Numbered from the stretch's first letter, positions 1 through 12,409 are shown. The stretch: DNA of 64,000 nucleotides from Astrocystis sublimbata (GCA_022453515.1 JAJNNY010000022.1:372001-436000); one strand, 5' to 3'. The notes: generated from the sequence alone by a model not told the origin. Numbers and translations: made by a program.

Positions 1-1919
1 CGATGCCTTCGTAACAAGTGTGATTCCCAGCCCGTCCGATAAGAACAGGTACTTCCGGTGCCATCCTGATCCCCGTGTCCCCTGAACAAACCTAAATTGT
101 GCAATAGATACCAGTGCGTCAGCGCATTGGCATATGGTCAACGCATCCGCTGTGTTGCCGTGCCCTCTCGCCTCTACTTCAAGTGAACGGAAGAGCTGCC
201 TCTCGCCGGGCTTCGACTTTCCGTCAAGGATGTATTTCACTTGAAGGGTGTGGTGACAACCAACGGAAATCGCGCCTACGAGACCCTGTATGGCGAACAG
301 CATGTTAGCTCGGCCGCCGTTCAGGCAGCCATCGACAAAGGAGCAATCATTGTCGGTAAGGCGACAACCGTAGAGTTTGCCGGAGCCCAGGAAGTCGAAG
401 GGGACTGGGCCGACTTCCGCTATCCGAAAAACCCACGAGCAGATGGGTATCTGCGCGCTACGGGAAGTAGTGTTGGGAGCGCCTGTGGCATGGCAGCTTA
501 CTCGTGGCTGGATGGGTCCCTGGGAAGTGATTGCGGCGGAAGCATCAGAGACCCTGCCGTCGTGTTTGGTGTGCCCGGCTTTCGAGCCTCCCATGACGGA
601 CTACAGGAGCAAGATACATCGGTTCCTTGCCCGTGGGTATTGTTTCAAGCTTTTCTTAACCTGTTGATCAACGAGAGCCCCAAACCGACAGCCCTGCATA
701 GCGGTCCAACGTCCGCTAACTTCCCACCCTTAGGCGTTTCCAGCGGACTGGTTATCTCACCAGAGATATGAAGATGCTTTATGACCTTACGCGTCATGCG
801 ATCCGTCTGCCATTTGATGGCCAAGAGGTGAGATCATGTATTGACTGACACGTGATTATGACTAATGTTCTGTTCTAACTTCTGTCCTAGTCGCAGCGGC
901 CGAAGCGAGTCATCACGATAACCGAATATGCCAGCGGAAGAGCCGATGTAGATAGACTGTTTACCAAGACTGCCGAGCAATTAGCCAAGTGGCTCGGCAC
1001 TGAGCTTGTCAAAGTTTCTCTAGAGGAAGTTTGGGGGCGCACTAAACCAGTCAAAACTGACGAAGGGTTTTTCTCCCATTATGCCAAGGCAAGGGTTAAA
1101 CTCATAAATAATAAAATCTATCTAACTATTGTTTTTAGACCTTCTTGACTGTATTAAGGAAGGACTACTTCGACAACGGGACCCAATTCCGGGAGGACTA
1201 TCACCGCAAGTTCAACGCTGCCCCTTTCGTAGCCCAGACGACACGATACATATGGTATGGCCCCTTCTTTGCTACGAGACGTCCTGACTGACGGTTTCTA
1301 CAGGGAAGGTGGTTCAGCACCTCCCGCCGAGTTTGTTGCAGCCCTGCAGGAAGTAAAGGAACACAATATGTGGTTCTCAAAGAATGTCGTCGACGAAAAC
1401 ACAATCATGGTTATTCCACGATTCAGTCTTGATCGCCGTGACGAGTATTTGCCGTGGGTGTCTTAGGCCCAAAAGCCTTCTTGAATCGGATGCTAATCTT
1501 AGAAGTGATCCTTTGAAACGTGAATGGATGGGTTGGGATTCCAACCTGCATGCATCATTCGGAGGCTATCCAAACCTCATGGTCCCCAGTAAGTAACACG
1601 GCTCCCAACTATTTCAAGCCAAATGATCATATGTTTCGAAAAAGAATTCGCCACTGATCCGCAAAATGATCGGAAGTCGGCCAACTGCCATTTGCATCCG
1701 AGATCTCACAGCGGCAGGAGGTATTTCCGGTTACCCTCGCGATCACCGGGGCTCGGGGTAAGCCAATCATCTTCTTCTGAGATGTGCAAACCTGACGATT
1801 GCGTCCCAGGCACTGACTTGTCGATCCTTCGCCTCGTACACGACTTCTTGGCTGAACATGGACCTGCTACGGGCGTGCAGGCTGGCAGGTCCGCCTACCC
1901 AGAGAAAATGGCGTTTTGA
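1..1919 (+). pseudogene. Amidase-signature family enzyme, 5' end outside window, in-frame TGA (possibly inactivated)
   Basis: Fungal amidase-signature (AS) hydrolase, expected to cleave a C-N amide bond. The Ser-cisSer-Lys triad is visible: Lys in SVKD (226-228), cis-Ser in TGSSVGSA, nucleophile Ser in GSDCGGSIRDP. Eight introns restore one frame: 49-107, 633-733, 828-890, 1089-1138 (GC-AG), 1255-1303, 1454-1502, 1589-1676 and 1758-1809. Family-typical segments after splicing include GYLTRDMKMLYDL, VPIGQLPFASEISQR and FPVTLAITGARGTDLSIL. The N-terminus lies upstream of the window. Codon 184-186 is TGA, between VPSRLYFK and TEELPLAGLRLSVKD, where the family reads straight through. A GT at 183-184 could act as a donor, but splicing there would remove the catalytic Lys. 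So this is either a recently inactivated gene or a base error. The family call is firm; the loss of function is an inference. Confidence 0.8.
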
Positions 1920-3626
1920 CGAAGGTTCAACCATTCGGTGCACAATAGCTCTCCTCCAACTTACTTTGATATCTTTGTTTATGATCAACAAATTCATCCT
2001 CAGATTATGCTATTTCTCCAATTATAAAACCTACTTCTGCTTGCTGTTTATATCTTATTTTAAAACTAGAGCTAGAATGAATGCATCACCTAGGCATGAC
2101 TGAGTAGATAGGTAACGGGCATACCTCGATATGAGAGCCATGGTGCGCCGGCCGGGGGGTAACACACTGCATATGGGGTCACGGATTTGTAGAACTACTA
2201 ATTAATGTGAGTCATCAGACACTCTCCAGCAGCATTTATGTGGCGACGCACAGGGCTCTTAGAAGGGCAAGAAATTGAGTCTTAAACAGAGCCACTTATC
2301 TAGCGAATTTAGTCTCATCTAATCTTTATCCATTCCTGTAAGTGGCACACTGTAACTTTCGATTCCACACACACACAAACACAGAGAAACTATTAAAGTA
2401 CAACTATCATGGTCGGAAGTAGATACATGATATTACACTACGGAGCACCATGCATTGCACACCTTGGTCATTGATTGCAGGATGTAGATGAGTGATACGG
2501 ATTCTAGACACACATATCTTGATGCCACAAGAGCAAGGGCTAGTGATACAGACACATGAATGCTGTAGATAGGACAACGATAGAAATGGACTAAATTCAA
2601 CCGGGTGCATCAGAAGATTTTCTTCTCTGCCTCGGATAACAAGCAACCGATGGCAATGAAGAAAAGATCAGGAGGCACGGAAAGAAGAAAAGTAATAGAA
2701 CGAAATGAAGAAGAAGAAGTAAGGAAGGGGGTCAAATAGAAGAAGTAGGCAAGGAAGCGCGGGATGAAGAGAAGGAGAAAGGGCGATAAATGGGGAGCGG
2801 GCGGCCTTTTATACCTATTAGTATACTGCTAATTAGCCCACCCAGGTTCCTAAGTCCTTTTGCTCTCGTAATGGTACGCAATCAACCTCATCGAGGTCTA
2901 CGGTTGGAATGATCTGAGATCAAACAAGGCCCGGCTGTGCCTTGATAACGTACTACAGAGCAAGGACACATCATGGATGCCATTTGTGTGAAGGCTTGTG
3001 TACACGTATTTGTACACGTGTAAACGCGTGCAACATGTTATTGTTTCTTATATATCATAACATACACGAGAGAAAGATATTGCTAGGCCAACGAAGTACG
3101 GCACTTTGCCTTGGGGTTCTCAATACGTGCTCGAGTGGCTATGTGTCCCTTTGGTACATAAGGTTTATTCGATTGCGTAAGCTGGTATAAGTTTCATGCC
3201 CGACCTGGTCTGAGTTACGCCTGAATTAATTAGCTCGCCTGACTAGGATGAGCGAGGTTCGAATATTAATATATTCGCGTGATTGCATCTGTCAGAAAGA
3301 GAGGCAGCAATCATGAAGGTTGTGCTTAATATAGGACTCTAGTAAGGGCATGTAGAGTGAATCAATTAGGTAGGCATAATTATAAGGCACGGACAAACCA
3401 CACAAGTCTGAGGTATGGACGAGCACGGCCGAGCCCGGATCAACACCGGGGATCATCAAGTAAGGTTTTGGCCATGTCTGATCATGGAAAGGGGGAATTA
3501 TAGGTAAGAATAGACTTGGTCGAGATCGTGTAGACTGAATAGAATGAAGATAGCAGTAAGCACGAAGGGCAAGCCCACCAGTAGAACAAGCATTCAAGGG
3601 TGTGGATTCAGGATCCAATCGTGTAT
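1920..3626. other. Intergenic region, no gene recognised
   Basis: About 1.7 kb between the amidase stop and the helicase 3' end. There is a purine-rich GAA/GAAG-rich stretch around 2690-2790 and an ACAC run near 2370. The open frames are short and have no recognisable protein features. Confidence 0.6.
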
Positions 3627-6600
3627 TTACGCGTCTAAACCATCGAACTCTATGAGCTTTGCCACCATTTTGATAACCTCGTTGTCCCGGACGTCTATAT
3701 GTGGATTGTTGACCTTCACTGCAATGACGTTGTCCACCATGCCCCTGAGCCTCGATACCAAAACGCCGATCCGCGCCCAGCCGCGCAACCTACAAATGAC
3801 ATAGTTAGCATAGCGCCATACCTGGGAGAAGAGGGGAGACATACCGAAGCCATCCATCAACAAGTAGACCCCTACCCAATGTATCCAACTCTATAGCACC
3901 AGAGAAGAGTAGTAGTGTAAATGCATTAAAAGCTGAATGGGGGGATAAAGTCATGTTAGCAAAGCCTGAACTAAACCGGGGCTTATGGTTGAGATAGGAA
4001 ACACATACGCGTTAGGTCACGAATAAATATCTTGCTTGTAGAGATCATTGTAAAGTATGACATGAAAGCCGCGTTCCCTGTGAAGCCCTGGCTGCCGAAT
4101 AGTGCACTGCTCGGATGGATGAATACGCGACCGTTCTCGTGGGTGAAGTACTTGATGGTGCGAGCTTCCGGGTCTAGCTCCACAGCACCAGAGACGGACG
4201 CTGCAAATTTCTTGTCTGGAAATTGGATACGCGCAATCTGAGGTGTGAAGGCCGAGGCTGTGAGTGCACGGAGGAGAGGCATGGGAACTGAATCAGTCTG
4301 GGCAGATCGAGCCTCGGCGGCGGTGACGATGCCAATTTCTGTAAGCGCGGAGTAATACTGTGTCCGCGTGGATGAGATATCCGATAGTGTCTGATACGAA
4401 AGGAAATTGTCGTCGCAGTAGTTCCGCAACTGTCGTTGCTGCATGCCCTGATCCACCATGCTATGCCATTGCTGGAACGCCCGTAGATCTGTGAGCAAAT
4501 CGCCGTCTCCTCGGGCAAAACGCATGCGCGCTTCTCGGGCCGCATCGCGTTTCTCAGGTGGCGAAAAGAATGGACTCTTCGTGCTCAGTATTGCGGCGAT
4601 CGTGATGGTCTCATCAAGACAGCCGAATATCGCGCCGTATACCATGAGCTTGCCACAGCGGAGATCGGCTGGGATCATGGCGAGTTGTTGCCCTAGTGCT
4701 GTCAGCTCATCGCCGTCCAGTGCGCCCATTCGCTGCAGCATCTTGATGGCATTTTCTACTGCCGTGTCAGCTGGCGGTGTGGGCGTTCGGCCTAGGAAGT
4801 GACCAATATCTTTTGTGCCCATAGCCCTAACAGATAGGCAAAGTTGCTCGAGAGGCACACGACGGATCTCGGGCTCTGGGCGTTCCGCCATCTTCTCCTC
4901 GAGACTTTGAGTGTAGAGCTTATAGCATATACCGGCTTGTACACGACCAGCACGACCTCTTCGCTGTTTGCACGCGGCCCGTGATGCCCAAGTTTCCTCG
5001 AGCTTGCGCATATTGTTCTGCGGGTCAAAACTCGTTTCTTTCACCCTGCCGACATCAATCACAGCGACGATGTCGTCGATTGTGATAGAGGTTTCAGCAA
5101 CATTAGTCGCAACGACTATTTTCCGCTTCCCATGGGGTGGGCTTGCGAATACTCGTCGCTGCTCCCGTGTATCTAGAGATGCATGAAGAGGTAAGACGTG
5201 GAGCGACGACACAGCCTTCAACTGGTTGACAGTCCGCGTAATCTCGGCAACACCAGGGAGGAATATAAGTATGCCGCCCTTCTCGTTGTTTAACTGCATC
5301 TCTTCGTCAATGGCTTTGGTCGTCTCAACTAATAGATTGTAGTTGATACGCGAGCCCAGTTTCTGTATGATCTTATTGATCGGGTCTTGGCTATTCTTAG
5401 CGCTATCACCAAGAAGTCCGCTATCTCTATCGTCGCGATCACGGTATCGGTCGTTTTCGAGGGTGAAGTTCGTCATCTTGATGATATCGTCGAGGTAGTA
5501 GTCTGTTACAGGGAATGTCCGGCCAGCAATCTCAACAAGCCCAACTCGAAGTCCCTCGGAAGCGAAGTAGCCTTTGAAAGCGGCGGCATCGAGCGTAGCA
5601 CTCATGAGTATTAGCTTGAGATCCTTCCTCCGTTTCAGTACATCTCGGATGATGCTCAATAGGAAGTCTGTGTCGAGACTGCGCTCGTGGACTTCGTCGA
5701 TTACGATGTGGCTAACGTCGGCCAATGACGCCTCAACGTCTTGTAGTCGTCCCCCTGAAGTTTGTAAACGTCGTAACAATACACCAGTCGTCACGAATGT
5801 GATTTTCGTCTGGGGGCTCGTCTTGTTCTCTCCACGGATAGTGTAACCTACTTCTCTACCCAATTGGGAACATCGTTCCTCACTGACTCTGTCTGCGAGG
5901 CCAAGGGCAGAAATACGGCGGGGCTGTGTGCATATTATGTTGGTGGCATTGCCAAGCCCTTTACTGTACAGGTCGTCGAGTATAAATTGAACGGATTGAG
6001 TCGACTTTCCGGAACCTGTTTCTCCAGCAATAATTGTGACCTGAGACTGCAGAACAGTATCAACTACTTGAGATCTGACCTGCCAAGCAGGCAGCTTCTG
6101 ACGTTGAGATACCATCCTCTTCAAGTCAGAGTTCTCCTGGCGTCTCTGCCATTCGGCTTTGCTGTGATTGTCGACACCGCTAGGTAAAGGTTTAGGGTGC
6201 CGAGATTGGCGTTGTTTCCCTGTATGTGTATTGCGCACCTCCGCGGCTGCAGACGCTACACCTGATATATCACGGAGTTTGCCGGGCTTCTCGATAATTT
6301 GATTGATGTTCTGCTGCATCCAGTCGATAGCGAAGTAAAGCTTCATAGGTTCCTCACTCAAGTTTTCAACAAGATACTCCAGGGTTTTCTTCACCACACT
6401 AAGCTTGATGTAAGAAGGAAGATCCGAAACCAGGGTTACAATGACCTCAGACGGGTATCGAGAAGGCCTGCGAAACCGGGCAAATGATTCGATGTTCTTC
6501 TTGGGCCCATTCTTGACAGACTCGATACGAATTTGGCAGACCTCGTCCGAAACTCGCTTGAAGTTGTCACCAAATACCGAGCCCAGGCTTTCCATCTCGT

Positions 6601-7988
6601 CAGCCCAGCATTCTTCAGGGGTCCCGAAGAACATAGGCTCTTCGGGGTTTTTCTTGGGTAGCGTTGATGCATTACCACTGGATAGCAGAAACTCCTGCAA
6701 TGCCTCAGCTGTCCGCCCTTCATCTTGACTGTGTACCTCGTAGAGCTTCTTGCATAGCTCTGCAGCGTATCCAGTCTCCGAAAGTCGCTTGATGGCAGCT
6801 TCGCGTTTTATGTCCGAAAGGGCAGCAACCGAGACGCCGGCGGCATAGCTTTCGGGCAGGGCCCATCTGGGCAGGTCATCCTCGGGAACATGTACCAACA
6901 GCCACTCGAGGGTTTCCTCTCGGTCCTTGCATTCGTCTACGGCTTCTTCCACATGACTCTGGCGGAATCCGGAACTGGTTAGCTCCTTCACTATGGCCGC
7001 CTTTTGGGGTGCTGGGATCTGGACACCGTGGAGATTCCAGATGACTTCTCTTCGAACTAAATCCTCGAGTTGCGACCGCGTCTTTCGGCCCATTTCGATC
7101 TTGGGAACGGTGGTCCACCCTTTCATTGGGTTCCCGCCGCCATGAGAGCCCGAGGATGACGCTGCGTTACTCCGTAGAACAAGGCCGGCCGCACCAGGCA
7201 TATTCTTCGCCTTCGCTTCAACGGCTTCTCTCTCCTTTCTCTTCTTCTCAGCGGCAGCTTTGTCATCCTCGCGCTTCCTCAAGGCGGCAAATGGATCAGC
7301 ATCGTACATCCATTCGTTTTTGTTCTTGATGTCTTCCTTTTTGAGAACCTCAAGCTCCTTCCACAGTGTCCTGTAATCTGGTGGGAGTGTGGTATGAATG
7401 TTCTTCATGCTACAAACGCGGAATAATGCATATGTAGCGGCAGCATGTTTGGCTTCCAATGCATTGTCCCTGGTTACCAAGTGCTTATGGTCTGGGTGTA
7501 TCTTGAATGGTGGGACCTTGACCAGCTCATGAGTCTTGGGATTCTTGGCACTTAGCTGAACAAAGTACGAGAAGCCTTGCGAACCTTTGATCTGGACAGA
7601 GTAATCATATTAACTATCTATGCATATAAGCGAATGTCTCGATGGCAGCATCGCTTACGGGCTGGTAATCAGGCCTGTCCCATTTCTGCCTTTGGCAATG
7701 TTCCGAGAGGAGATTGACAGGCAGCTTTCCGGTCCAGCTAGAGCCTCCGATGATCTGCTTCACGGTTGGCTTTGGGGGCCCCATGGGCATCTCCTCGTTA
7801 TCCGCCGGCTTCCCAGCCGACGAGGACTGGCCCGTCTTCTTCGGTTTCACATCCTTGGTCGAGTTGGTGAAGACTATGAAGTCATCCTCGGCAGCGGGCT
7901 TGCTACTCGATTTCGCAGGCTTCTTGGAGGAAGCTGTTGAGGCCTGCGGCGGAGGCGCCGTGGCCTTTCCCTTCCCTTTTTTGACCAT
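3627..7988 (-). CDS. DEAH-box ATP-dependent RNA helicase, DHX57/YLR419W (ucp12) type
   Basis: A 1387-residue protein in four exons; introns 7592-7658, 3933-4008 and 3790-3844. The first exon gives a basic MVKKGKGK start with a low-complexity tail. UBA-like helices follow near residue 300. An RWD domain lies about 430-540, starting at FFGTPEECWADEMESL. The helicase core has Walker A GETGSGKST (about 634), DEVH (about 742), SATLD, and motif VI QRRGRAGRV (about 989). HA2 and OB-fold regions follow. The last two exons restore the family C-terminus, with LDTLGRGLLVDGW then LRLRGWARIGVLVSRLR, ending in KLIEFDGLDA. The UBA+RWD+DEAH layout matches DHX57/YLR419W-type helicases, thought to act on RNA and ribosome-associated substrates. 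Stopping at the first in-frame stop after 4008 would lose about 80 conserved residues. Divergent from the aprataxin-like gene. Confidence 0.92.
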
Positions 7989-8568
7989 GTTGAGGAGCCA
8001 TGAGTTCGCAGATTGATTTTGTGAAGGCGTCCAGCACGGTGATCGGAATTACGAAGGCGTGGATTCTGGAATTGAACTGAAAGTGGAAAGCGGGAAAAGT
8101 GGCGCATGGGGAAAAATTGACCGCATATTGACGTACAGTGCGATTTGCTCGCACTTGTCATTCACTGTCAGCAATTACACAGTATGGCCAGCTTACATGT
8201 GCCTGCCTGTAAGCTGCAGGCCTGGAACCTTAATGCCTTGGGCAGGTCAGGTCCCTCCCTGTAAAGCCCCAGAATAGCGCCCCCCACTCCAGGGTCCATA
8301 CAAGGCGGGCCAGGCATGCGGCTAACAACACGATGGCTTGGACGACCAGCAGACTGTTAACTAATCATAAAAGTACCTATTCTCTCCTGATGAAACTTAT
8401 TGCGCTTTTACATGTTCCCCTAACTTTGCTGATGTGATTCTTATAAGTCACCGTCATCTCCGCATGCTGGGCTCTGTCTGGGGTAGGGTGCTCTTCTTTC
8501 ACTTGAAACTTCCGCGAAAAGCCGGCAAGCCAAGCAAGCTTCACATTCACAGTATCACCACAGGAACC
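7989..8568. promoter_or_regulatory. Divergent intergenic region between helicase and aprataxin-like gene
   Basis: About 580 bp separating two divergently transcribed genes, so it must hold both promoters. No clear TATA box was seen on either side, which fits housekeeping genes. Confidence 0.4.
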
Positions 8569-9558
8569 ATGTCGATTACGGATTCAGACCCGGAAGATGC
8601 TATCACCAAGGAAGAGATCGCCGGGACTGCGCCAGCGCCCCGGCCGGGCTCTGCGGGAGTCACCACATCGAAAAAGCGCAACGCATGTAAGTAGCCGACA
8701 ACACGGAATCACGAGACACGGATCTATTCGGTTTCCTGCGTTGCTCACTTGCCATGGCGGCGCAGGATGACATGATTCTAACGGCACTCTCAAGTCGCAG
8801 AACTCATGGGGGTTAAGCCTGAGAAAGTCTCAGGGCCCCCAACTCTAGCCTCAACACGGGGGGGCCCGTCAATACATAGAACCTTCCGTGACAACTTGGG
8901 ATTCTACACAGCGGCCCCGGAGAATTTCCCCCAGAGCGGAGAGGACCGGCGCATCATATACTACAACGATGATTTCGTCGCCATCTACGACTTGTATCCG
9001 AAGTCGACGGTGCACACGCTGCTACTGCCGCGCTCGCCCCGGAGTCGTCTGCACCCGTTCGACGCCTTTGAGGACCCCGAATTCCTCGCCTCGGTGCAGG
9101 CCGAAACGGGGAAACTCAAGCGCCTCGTGGCGAAGGAGCTGCAGCGACGGTACGGGCGATTCAGCGCCCAGGAGAAGCAGCGCGAGGCTGTGCTGGATGG
9201 AGATGTGGAGCTGGAGGACGGCGCGCCTCTGCCAGAAGGTCGCGATTGGGAGAAGGAACTGCTCGTTGGCATACATGCGCACCCGTCCATGAACGATTTG
9301 CACGTACACGTGCTATCGCGCGACATGGTCTCTGAGTGTATGAAACACCGCAGGCACTACGAGTCCTTCAACACCCCGTTCCTGGTCGACGTCGCCGACT
9401 TCCCGTTGGCAGCAGATGACCCTCGACGACATCCCGGACGCGCCGGCTACCTGAACAAGGATCTGCGGTGCTGGCGGTGTGGCAAGAATTTCGGGAACCA
9501 GTTCAAGAAGCTCAAGGACCATCTCTCCACGGAATTTGAGATGTGGAAGAAGGAATGA
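8569..9558 (+). CDS. Aprataxin-like DNA deadenylase (HIT domain plus C-terminal zinc finger)
   Basis: A 293-residue protein in two exons; intron 8687-8794 (donor GTAAGT, branch TCTAACG). Splicing joins KKRNA to FAELMGVKPEK. The HIT domain carries HPSMNDLHVHVLS, the His-x-His-x-(hydrophobic) signature whose middle His forms the AMP intermediate. The C-terminus CWRCGKNF...KLKDHL matches the C2HE-type finger of Hnt3/aprataxin. These nuclear enzymes remove AMP from abortive 5'-adenylated DNA ligation products and act in single-strand break repair. The start is the first ATG of exon 1 (MSITDSDPEDAI). The C-terminal ORF alone would lack about 40 residues. Length is close to yeast-type Hnt3. Confidence 0.9.
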
Positions 9559-10012
9559 AACTATGAGTCAAGGATAGATAGAGCTCCTATCACTGACCAA
9601 GAAGAGCGTGACTCGGACCTCCATGTGCCTATCGCAGGATCCAGGGTCACCACGCTGCAAGGGAAGGCGTTGTTTTTAAGCGGGCGTATTGATCCTATTC
9701 ATGTCCAAGGTACGGACTATGGGTCGAGAACAGTTCATCCGCCTGGGGATAGAGAAATACTAGACTACCCCTGACTGGGGAATGGGTTATGGCGACAAGA
9801 TCGGACTATCCATAGAGTACGAAATGCTAAACACGTTGGATGAAAAAGGGTTGATCATAGAAAACGGCTAGAGGGGGCTTTGCCAACCTCTGATTCTCAT
9901 CGAGAGGCATGTTAGGGGCTACGTAGCACATACTCGTAGCTTCTGGTCTACAATCAGGTGTGCTTCCAGAAGAGCCTAGAGTAGCAAGGCAGATTGTGAG
10001 CAGCAAAATGCT
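9559..10012. other. Convergent intergenic spacer
   Basis: About 450 bp between the 3' ends of the aprataxin-like gene and the HET gene. No coding or structured element was seen; it should contain both 3' UTRs. Confidence 0.5.
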
Positions 10013-12409
10013 CTAAATGAGGCGCACCGACGTCCAGGTTAGATTCGTATCGTCGAAAAATCTCGGCTCGTCCGAATCGAGATAGTAGTGCGAGTTCAGA
10101 GCTACAGACCCTACGCGCCGTGCCGAGCCGTCCTCCAGCCACTCGATGACGAGAATAAACCTTCGGTGCGAGTACCCAGCGTTGCCATCGTAATCGCCCA
10201 GGAGGAGGCAACACCATCGATCATCCTGGAGCTTCTCGAGGAATTCAAGAGGGTCGCACTCGGGCGGCCGGCATCGATCCCACAGGCCGTGGCTGCCTAC
10301 CTTCCAGTTAACCCAATCGTGGGGATCCAGCTGCTCGCTTATCGTGGTTGAATCCTCTTCTCCGTTAGAACTCCTAGGTGAGTATGAATCAGCTGCAGGG
10401 AGGTGATTTCCCGGCTCTTCGTGACCCTCGTCTGTCCTACTTTCGTGACTTGGGCGTGCGTCATCAAGGGCATCAGTTCCATTCTCTTGGCCTTCTGGGT
10501 CATCTCTGGCACTGCTACTGCTGCAGACGCTGCTTCTCTTATTGAAATCACTGGCGCCAGCTTCATCAGAATCCTCGGAGCTGCTTTCCTCCAACGCGTT
10601 TGATTCGAACGCATCTTTCATAGCAAACAACGACGACGGCACCACCTTCGCCTCAAAGCGGAGAGCCAAGCTCGACTCGCTCATCGTAGTGTTAGACGGA
10701 TCAAAGGCACGCAGGTACTCCTCAAAGGACGTCACTTGCCCATCCTCCTCTTCGATCTGAATCTGCCTCATCTTCGGGATGAAATCCCTTCCTCCGCCCG
10801 TCAGCTTGCCCGTCGTCCAATGAACCTCCCCGGCCCAGCCCGCCCACGTCCACGAAGGGAACCGGGCCCTCCGCCGCGGCGCAGCCTCCCCGCGGTGGGA
10901 CCAGCACAGCGAGTAGATGGTGTAGCTGTCTTCACTCTCAGGCTCGAGTAGGGACGGCACGTACGGTATCCCCAGCATATGCGAGACCTTGGGCTCCGAG
11001 ACCCGGAGATGATGCGAGATGCCGGCAAAGGCAGTCAAGGAGTCGCTGTCGAACGTCAGGTTCCGCCTCGTGTACTCGCGGGCGACGACGAAGAACTGAT
11101 CGAAAATGGCCGTCGCCTGCGGCAAGGTGTTATGGTATTCCATTCGCAGTCGCGCATGTAGTACAAGATTGCCGTGCAGGGACGCAGAGACCTTTGAGGT
11201 CCTTTGTGTACGCAACTCGTCTGGTGTGTTGTTGTTGTTGTCGGTATCGTTGCTGCAGAGTTCCAGACCCCCCAATGCCTCCATGCAACATCCGCCCCCG
11301 CACTCGAAGAAGGACTGGTGCTCGGTGAAGACCGGCCGCCGGCGCGAGAGCAGGCCTTCTTGGAACATCCAGCCGCGGCTCCACCATTTCGACCGCTCCG
11401 CTTCGTAGATCGGGTCAGGCCCTGTGCTGAGGAGAGTGCACGAGTCTAGCTCGACGATTTGCTGCTTCTTGCGCCGCGGGGCCCCGACGCCGGGAAGCCC
11501 GTAGGTATCGTCTTGGCCCGCAGCGGCGACTATGGTGAGATCCGCGCCGTTGTAGATCGCATCCATCCGTTTGAGCTGGCTCTGCTTGTAAGTCTCGTCG
11601 CTCTGGTCTATGCAGTAGCGGTCGATCCACAAGTACTTGTAGCCCAGGTCCTTCGTCACTTGGATGGCGTCCTGCACGGTTCTCGGTCTCGATATCTCAT
11701 CCAAGGGAGCGCTCGACTTCGTGCTCTCGGAGTCAACGTACGACTTGGCGTGTCCCCAAGTATAACTCAATACGACCCAGCGCATTTCCTGTTCCGCTGG
11801 CACAATCACGAGGGACTCGCAATCGATGACGTGCATACCGGGGACAATCGCAGCGCCCTCGTTGCATGGAGCGCCATGGGCTCTCCTGCAATGGTCCAGC
11901 CATGAGTTGGCTTTCTTCACATCGAAAGTTTCAGAGAGCACTCGCGGGATGTAACATCTCTCTTCGCGTTCCTTGGGCAAACACACGACAAAACCATCTC
12001 CCCCTATATGTCTGGAATAGTCTCCGCTTGAGGAGAACCCGCCTTGTCGGATTGTCAGCAAGACATGGCAATCCGGCACCACTTCCGGGCCGTCGGGGAC
12101 CCAGCGGCAGTTCCGACGGAAAGAGAAGGCCTTCAGTACCCAAGGGTCCTGTGAAGAGGCAAATCGGATGCCAGGGTCAGACCACTCGTCCTCGGTTGGG
12201 CACAAGGACGCAGATAACAGACTACACAGTGGGCAGTTGGAGGTAGTTGGCGAACTGTCAAACCGGTTCGCATCTTCGTCTAGAAGGGCATCAGAGGGTT
12301 TATCCGAGTTAAGGCTGAACGGGTCGTGTGTATTGTGAATCTCATCTGGTGGAATAGTCAAGACTTTACCGAAATCAATCGCACGGCATGCATCGCAGAT
12401 GGTCTCCAT
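10013..12409 (-). CDS. HET (heterokaryon incompatibility) domain protein
   Basis: Single-exon gene of 798 residues starting METICDACRAIDF. The HET domain spans about residues 213-350, with the hallmark VLSYTWGHA, then YKYLWIDRYCIDQ and SRGWMFQEGLLSRR. HET proteins trigger programmed cell death when incompatible fungal individuals fuse; many resemble TIR-like NLR effector domains. No NACHT, ankyrin or WD repeats follow, so this is a stand-alone HET protein. The N-terminus contains Cys pairs (CDAC, CPLC). The C-terminal third has a long acidic Ser/Asp/Glu-rich insert (residues about 590-700) before a Trp-rich tail. HET genes are usually numerous and fast-evolving, so the specific role cannot be read from sequence. 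Confidence 0.93.
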   Translation of the reverse strand: METICDACRAIDFGKVLTIPPDEIHNTHDPFSLNSDKPSDALLDEDANRFDSSPTTSNCPLCSLLSASLCPTEDEWSDPGIRFASSQDPWVLKAFSFRRNCRWVPDGPEVVPDCHVLLTIRQGGFSSSGDYSRHIGGDGFVVCLPKEREERCYIPRVLSETFDVKKANSWLDHCRRAHGAPCNEGAAIVPGMHVIDCESLVIVPAEQEMRWVVLSYTWGHAKSYVDSESTKSSAPLDEISRPRTVQDAIQVTKDLGYKYLWIDRYCIDQSDETYKQSQLKRMDAIYNGADLTIVAAAGQDDTYGLPGVGAPRRKKQQIVELDSCTLLSTGPDPIYEAERSKWWSRGWMFQEGLLSRRRPVFTEHQSFFECGGGCCMEALGGLELCSNDTDNNNNTPDELRTQRTSKVSASLHGNLVLHARLRMEYHNTLPQATAIFDQFFVVAREYTRRNLTFDSDSLTAFAGISHHLRVSEPKVSHMLGIPYVPSLLEPESEDSYTIYSLCWSHRGEAAPRRRARFPSWTWAGWAGEVHWTTGKLTGGGRDFIPKMRQIQIEEEDGQVTSFEEYLRAFDPSNTTMSESSLALRFEAKVVPSSLFAMKDAFESNALEESSSEDSDEAGASDFNKRSSVCSSSSARDDPEGQENGTDALDDARPSHESRTDEGHEEPGNHLPAADSYSPRSSNGEEDSTTISEQLDPHDWVNWKVGSHGLWDRCRPPECDPLEFLEKLQDDRWCCLLLGDYDGNAGYSHRRFILVIEWLEDGSARRVGSVALNSHYYLDSDEPRFFDDTNLTWTSVRLI

